This document shows positions 5,082 to 8,906 of a stretch of DNA of 8,906 nucleotides, piece after piece. The notes under the pieces are model-generated. The model did not search any database. It was not told the DNA's origin and saw nothing but the letters and a program-made list of their open reading frames with translations. How positions within the stretch are numbered: position 1 is the stretch's first letter; the number at the start of each line of letters is the position of its first letter. A program made the position numbers and the translations under genes. Source of the DNA: an uncultured Muribaculaceae bacterium (GTDB taxonomy: Bacteria > Bacteroidota > Bacteroidia > Bacteroidales > Muribaculaceae); contig CAJTZQ010000104.1 in NCBI GenBank assembly GCA_910583795.1, positions 1 to 8,906 of the forward strand. The letters are read 5' to 3'.

Positions 5082-7484
5082 CTATTCTGATAAGCTTTTA
5101 TTCCAATTTTCAAGGGCAGATTTGGTTATGTCAAATTTGCCCTTTAGTCTTATATCGTCAGAGGCGCTTCCAATCATTACTATGAATTCTCCCGGCTCGA
5201 CTATCTCGCAAAGTTGGCTGTCGTAGATTGAAAGCTCCTTGAATGTCAGAGGAAAAATTATGGTCTTTGATTCACCCGGGTTAAGTTTCACTTTATTGAA
5301 GCCTTTCAGCAACATTGGAGGCTGGGCTATGGACGCAATGACGTCGCGGATATAAAGCTGGATCACCTCTTCTCCGCTATATTTACCGGTATTGGTGACA
5401 CGGCATTTTATTGTGCAAATCGTATCGCATCCATTGTCTGTTTCGCTTATCTCAAGGTCTGAATATTCAAAAGTGGTGTAGCTGAGTCCATGCCCGAAAG
5501 CATATAGTGGGGAGCCGTCGATATCCATATAATCTCGGTGAATGCTTTGGTAATAATATAACGGGAGCTGCCCCACAGATTTGGGAATCGTCACAGGTAG
5601 TTTACCGGAAGGATTATAGTCGCCGAAAAGGACATCGGCAATGGCTGTGCCACCTTCTCCCCCTGGATACCATGCCGTGAGTAAGGCTGATGCTTTCTCT
5701 GCAGCTATAGTCATGTCGAGAGGTCTGCCTTGAATATATATTACAACTGTCGGTGTGCCTGTAGCGATCACTTCTTTAAGAAGATTGTCCTGATCTCCAA
5801 GTAACTCAAGTGTTGCACGGTCGAATCCTTCTCCACAGTCCATGTCAAGCTGAATTTCTTTACCGTTATCATGATTTTCCGCGGCTCCTGTTTCGAGATA
5901 TTTCGTTTTAAAATCTCTTGCACTTGAGCCTCCGACAACTATAACGGCGACATCCGCTTCTTTTGCGGCCTTTACTGCTGCCGGAATATCACTCATGGTA
6001 GTGTCTCTGATTGCGCACCCTTTCACGTAATTGATTTTTGTATTCTTTTCTGCGGATGCTTTGATTCCTTCAAGCACAGTTATAACATATTCAGGATCCT
6101 GGGGGGCAGTGTAATCACCAAGTTGGTTGTAGTCTGTGTCGGCGTTTGGTCCGATTACGGCTATCTTTGATATATTATCACGATTAAAAGGTAATGTCCC
6201 GTCGTTTTTAAGAAGAGTAATACTTTGACGTGCCACTTCACGAGATAGTTCCCGGTGAGCTCTATTTCTTGCTGCTCCTTCCGCTTCATCGGGATTGATA
6301 TAAGGATTTTCAAACAATCCTGCAAGAAACTTAATTCTTAGAATACGCGATACTGCCAAATCTATTTCATCCTCAGTGACAAGACCGTTTTCAAGTGCCT
6401 GAATGGTCTTTTCCCCGAATGCAGATCCTCCAAGGTCTATATCTACACCTGCTTTTAGTGCAATGGCGCCGGCACCAGACCGGTCTGGTGCAACTAATCC
6501 TGCCATTCCGTCGATGCTGAATAGATCAGAAAAGACGATACCTTTAAATCCCCAGCGCTCACGTAAAATATCAGTCAGGAGGAATCTGTTTCCCGTGCAT
6601 GGGATTCCATCAATGGTGTTATAAGAAGTCATCACTGAACCGGCACCGTTTTCAATAGCCTTTTTGAAAGGAACAAGAAGTTCAGACATGAGTCTTATGG
6701 GACCGACAGAAGCTTCTGCACCATTGTGACCGCCGTCCGGTATTCCGTAAGCCGCGAAATGTTTGAGGGTTGAAAATAATTGTCTTCCGGATTTATTATC
6801 AGGGCATTGCATCCCTGCCATATATGCAGAACCGATTTCACCTGCCAGATAAGGATCTTCCCCCAAAGTCTCCTCCATGCGAGACCAGCGTGGATCTCGG
6901 GCGATGTCGAGCACGGGTCCGTATCCTATCGAAACACCCATAGATGCCGCCTCACTGCCCACCGCTTCACCTGCAGCGTAAATAAGTGCTGGATTCCATG
7001 TTGAAGCCATTCCGAGCCCTGTAGGAAACACGGTTGTACCGATTGCCATGTGTCCATGAGGCAGTTCTTCAGCAAATAGGAATGGAATGCCAAGACGGGT
7101 GCTGTCTACAGCAAATTTCTGAAGTATATTCAGTGTCTCGGCACTTTCTTTAGGAGAGAGACCGGTCTCAAGAGTCTTTTGAGTCCATGGATCTGCTCGG
7201 AGAGTAGCCCAATATGCTCCTACAGGCATATTCCCGGAGTTCTGATTCCTGAATTTATCTGAGATAGCTATGCTCCCGTCAGAATTCTTAATATACATTT
7301 CCCAACCCATAGGGCATAAAAGCTGACCGGCTTTTTCCTCAATGGTCATTCTTGATATCAAATCAGACACCCTGTCTTCGATCGTAGCATTAGGATTTTT
7401 GTAGATAGGGAGAGTTTCCGCCACAATATTAATGCAACCCAAAATAGAGAATGCAATGAGAGAAACCAACAATTCCTTTTTCAT
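5082..7484 (-). CDS. GH3 beta-glycosidase, exported (beta-glucosidase/xylosidase type)
   Basis: An 800-residue glycoside hydrolase family 3 enzyme that removes single beta-linked sugars from non-reducing ends with retention. An N-terminal signal peptide (MKKELLVSLIAFSILGC) has a possible lipobox ILGC; cleavage after INIVA is the alternative. The N-terminal GH3 barrel (about 45-380) carries DPRWSRMEETLGEDP (197-211), KHFAAYG (from 241) and the nucleophile Asp320 in VFSDLFSIDGM. The GH3 C-terminal alpha/beta domain (about 430-655) has VIGPNAD and GEGFDR, and YAFGHGLSYTTFEY introduces the fibronectin III-like domain (to about 790). Length and domain order match the BglX-like group. The ATG overlaps the GH29 stop as ATGA, so it is the second gene of a coupled pair. 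Substrate could be glucosides, xylosides or HexNAc; the partners point to host-type glycans, but that is inference. It ends in TAG at 5082, converging on GH20. Confidence 0.95.
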   Translation of the reverse strand: MKKELLVSLIAFSILGCINIVAETLPIYKNPNATIEDRVSDLISRMTIEEKAGQLLCPMGWEMYIKNSDGSIAISDKFRNQNSGNMPVGAYWATLRADPWTQKTLETGLSPKESAETLNILQKFAVDSTRLGIPFLFAEELPHGHMAIGTTVFPTGLGMASTWNPALIYAAGEAVGSEAASMGVSIGYGPVLDIARDPRWSRMEETLGEDPYLAGEIGSAYMAGMQCPDNKSGRQLFSTLKHFAAYGIPDGGHNGAEASVGPIRLMSELLVPFKKAIENGAGSVMTSYNTIDGIPCTGNRFLLTDILRERWGFKGIVFSDLFSIDGMAGLVAPDRSGAGAIALKAGVDIDLGGSAFGEKTIQALENGLVTEDEIDLAVSRILRIKFLAGLFENPYINPDEAEGAARNRAHRELSREVARQSITLLKNDGTLPFNRDNISKIAVIGPNADTDYNQLGDYTAPQDPEYVITVLEGIKASAEKNTKINYVKGCAIRDTTMSDIPAAVKAAKEADVAVIVVGGSSARDFKTKYLETGAAENHDNGKEIQLDMDCGEGFDRATLELLGDQDNLLKEVIATGTPTVVIYIQGRPLDMTIAAEKASALLTAWYPGGEGGTAIADVLFGDYNPSGKLPVTIPKSVGQLPLYYYQSIHRDYMDIDGSPLYAFGHGLSYTTFEYSDLEISETDNGCDTICTIKCRVTNTGKYSGEEVIQLYIRDVIASIAQPPMLLKGFNKVKLNPGESKTIIFPLTFKELSIYDSQLCEIVEPGEFIVMIGSASDDIRLKGKFDITKSALENWNKSLSE
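5112..5144 (+). terminator. Stem-loop terminator candidate for the GH20 transcript
   Basis: A 13-bp stem, 5112-5124 against 5132-5144 (AAGGGCAGATTTG and CAAATTTGCCCTT), encloses the 7-base loop GTTATGT, 53 bases past the GH20 stop. The only imperfection is a G-U pair in the plus-strand RNA that would be an A-C mismatch in the minus-strand RNA, so the fold favours the plus strand. A modest U-rich stretch follows (TTTAGTCTTATAT). It lies within the last codons of the convergent GH3 gene. Confidence 0.6.
6472..6491. repeat. Perfect 20-bp palindrome inside the GH3 gene
   Basis: GCACCAGACCGGTCTGGTGC is its own reverse complement, with no spacer. It encodes the APDRSGAG loop shortly after the GH3 nucleophile Asp320. 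Such a long perfect palindrome is unlikely by chance in a window this size (my estimate, roughly one in a hundred). It could form a hairpin in mRNA of either strand or be a protein target; no function is shown. Confidence 0.8.
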
Positions 7485-8857
7485 CTTGCTGCAGTAAATT
7501 TGATTGCGACATGTGAATTTTTAATCCCTTTAGGGAGCATGACTCTGACTTTGCCGTCAGGAAAAGTTTTATAAGACAGTCTTTGGTTGCCGTCAAGAAG
7601 AGTCATCCTACCGGAAGGTATATTACCATTCCATTCTATGAATTCAGGAATCTTTTCACCTTCGGGTAAGACATATATTGCATAAAGATATCTATCATCT
7701 TTGGAGGAGGTGAACCATGTATTTCCATCATTAAAAATGGGGGTAGGTCGAGTCGAATAAATAGCCTCCCCGTTTGTGTCAAGCCATTTCCCTATCTCAC
7801 GTAATCTGTTTTCCACTTCGGGATCTATTGTCCCTTGGGGAGTAGGACCTACTCCAAGTAGTAGAGATCCCCCTTTTGCTGTGGTTTCGGCAAGTAGACC
7901 TATAATCTTTTCAGCACTTTTATATTGAGCATTGGGCACCCATCCCCAATCATTGCTTAATGGAATACAGCTTTCCCATGGATAGAGCAGCTGCCTGTCA
8001 GGGATTCCTCGTTCCGGAGTCTGATAATTCTCATTTTTCCCACGTATGCTTCTATCAACAGAAATCAACCCCGGATGAAGTGAAGAGCGGGCTTCTGAAA
8101 GGATATTGTCAAGACCTATGTCATCTCCGGTAATCCATCCGCCGTCGAGCCACAGAATGTCTATTATCCCATAATCGCCGTTCAGAAGTTCGCCAAGTTG
8201 CGAGGCTGTGAAATTCTGATAGTTGCGCCACCAATCAGGGTGCCGTTCTTTTTTATAATTAATGCCACGCACTGGTGTTGCAAATCTTGGATTCCAGAAC
8301 CATTCGGAATGCCAGTCAGGCTTTGAGAAATAGCAACCTATCATAAAATCCTTGTCCCTGAATGCCTGAAACACTTCTTTGGCGATATTATATCTTGGAT
8401 TATCTCCAAAAGGGCTTTTGGAGATATTGAAATCTGTGAATTTAGATGGAAACAAGCAGAATCCGTCATGATGTTTTGTTGTAAAAATCATATACCTCAC
8501 ACCTGCATTCTTCATAATTTCTGCCCATCTTTCCGGATTGAACTCTATAGGATTGAAAGAATCTACCAGATTCCAATACCATTCCTTATATTTGTCGTAG
8601 GGTAAATCCCCTTCCCGTGTGATCCAATCAACATCTTCAGAACAGATGCTCCATGATTCCACTATCCCCGGCACTGAATAAAGTCCGAAGTGAAATATCA
8701 CTCCAAATTTGAGATCCTGCCAACTATCAAGTTTTTTCAATACTTCTTGATCAGTTGGGAATACATACCCGTTGGTTGCGGATTGCTCGTGAACAAATCC
8801 CTTGACAGACTGCCCAATCGATAAAAGAGGAAAAAGGGTTGATATTATAAATATCAA
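7481..8857 (-). CDS. GH29 alpha-L-fucosidase, exported; 5' end uncertain
   Basis: A family 29 exo-enzyme that removes alpha-linked L-fucose from glycans. Counting from the TTG at 8857 it has 458 residues. Visible motifs are KFGVIFHFGLYS (50-61), GIVESWSIC (64-72), the GH29 signature TTKHHDGF (126-133), the nucleophile Asp238 in ILWLDGGW, TPERGIP and PWES (about 280-296), and the AKGGSLLLGVGP barrel end (327-338). A short beta-rich C-terminal domain follows (about 370-458). A hydrophobic leader IFIISTLFPLLSIGQS shows export. No ATG precedes the core: TTG 8857 is the only near start, lacks a basic n-region and sits in a palindrome. The frame stays open to the right edge (PLTNSQKITEV upstream), so the true start may be outside the window. 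The TGA stop overlaps the GH3 ATG by four bases, coupling the two. Subfamily A versus B, and so linkage preference, cannot be settled here. Confidence 0.9.
   Translation of the reverse strand: MIFIISTLFPLLSIGQSVKGFVHEQSATNGYVFPTDQEVLKKLDSWQDLKFGVIFHFGLYSVPGIVESWSICSEDVDWITREGDLPYDKYKEWYWNLVDSFNPIEFNPERWAEIMKNAGVRYMIFTTKHHDGFCLFPSKFTDFNISKSPFGDNPRYNIAKEVFQAFRDKDFMIGCYFSKPDWHSEWFWNPRFATPVRGINYKKERHPDWWRNYQNFTASQLGELLNGDYGIIDILWLDGGWITGDDIGLDNILSEARSSLHPGLISVDRSIRGKNENYQTPERGIPDRQLLYPWESCIPLSNDWGWVPNAQYKSAEKIIGLLAETTAKGGSLLLGVGPTPQGTIDPEVENRLREIGKWLDTNGEAIYSTRPTPIFNDGNTWFTSSKDDRYLYAIYVLPEGEKIPEFIEWNGNIPSGRMTLLDGNQRLSYKTFPDGKVRVMLPKGIKNSHVAIKFTAAR
8839..8857. repeat. 19-bp A/T palindrome at the proposed GH29 start
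   Basis: TTGATATT (8839-8846), ATA, then AATATCAA (8850-8857) form perfect 8-base arms around a three-base centre. On the minus strand its first three bases are the candidate TTG start codon, so a folded leader would bury that codon. If the real start lies upstream, this is simply A/T-rich signal-peptide sequence that happens to be symmetric. Confidence 0.5.
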
Positions 8858-8888
8858 TACTTCGGTTATTTTTTGAGAGTTTGTTAAC

Positions 8889-8902
8889 GGCTCCGAGGAG
8901 CC
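8889..8902. repeat. GC-rich inverted repeat near the right edge
   Basis: GGCTCC, GA, GGAGCC: a perfect 14-base inverted repeat, folding as a 5-bp GC stem with the tetraloop CGAG. It is 31 bases upstream of the candidate GH29 TTG, with GTTAAC beside it. No U-tract follows on either strand within the window, so it is not a clear terminator; it may be a leader hairpin or an mRNA-processing element of a longer operon. Confidence 0.4.
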
Positions 8903-8906
8903 AAGT

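Noticed and set aside
6403..7004. Plus-strand frames inside the GH3 gene
   Set aside because: They are antisense shadows of the conserved GH3 barrel, with no start signals or domains.
1..8906. CRISPR array, tRNA, rRNA, integrase or transposase
   Set aside because: No regularly spaced repeats, no tRNA-like cloverleaf that I could find by eye and no recombinase motifs were seen. The only tandem repeat is the two-copy 20-bp unit at 2546-2585.

Overview
The window most likely comes from a gut Bacteroidales genome (phylum Bacteroidota), possibly Muribaculaceae; the family is a guess. Supporting signs are secreted exo-glycosidases of the Bacteroides type (GH20, GH3, GH29), A/T-rich leaders without clear Shine-Dalgarno sequences, and promoter boxes matching the Bacteroidota pattern (TTTG, about 20 bp, TAnnTTTG). 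The sequence is a boundary between an accessory restriction-modification block on the left and a glycan-degradation block on the right.

Left block (1-1930, minus strand): a two-gene operon of a 68-residue helix-turn-helix regulator followed 4 bp later by a type I DNA methyltransferase subunit (HsdM, 533 residues). A well-matched promoter precedes it, and a perfect 19-bp palindrome abuts the -33 box, which suggests a self-regulated, C-protein-like control circuit. The hsdS and hsdR partners are not in the window and may lie beyond its left edge.

Middle (1931-2719): a degraded boundary region. It holds several inverted repeats, a possible 34-codon ORF, a small unrecognised gene whose frame is broken next to an A7 tract and a 39-nt stem-loop, a 20-bp tandem duplication over that gene's start, and a roughly 25-codon remnant of the C-terminus of exodeoxyribonuclease III (xth). 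The remnant stops where the GH20 leader begins, so this is a probable rearrangement junction.

Right block (2720-8906): a GH20 beta-N-acetylhexosaminidase on the plus strand converges on a minus-strand pair, GH29 alpha-L-fucosidase then GH3 beta-glycosidase. The pair is coupled by an ATGA stop/start overlap. All three have N-terminal export signals or hydrophobic leaders. Together they could trim fucose, terminal N-acetylhexosamine and a beta-linked hexose or HexNAc from host or dietary glycans in the periplasm or at the cell surface. No SusC/SusD pair or sensor is visible, so a full polysaccharide utilisation locus is not shown here. A 13-bp stem inside the 3' end of the GH3 gene looks like the GH20 transcript terminator. 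The GH29 frame has no ATG start in the window and stays open to the right edge.
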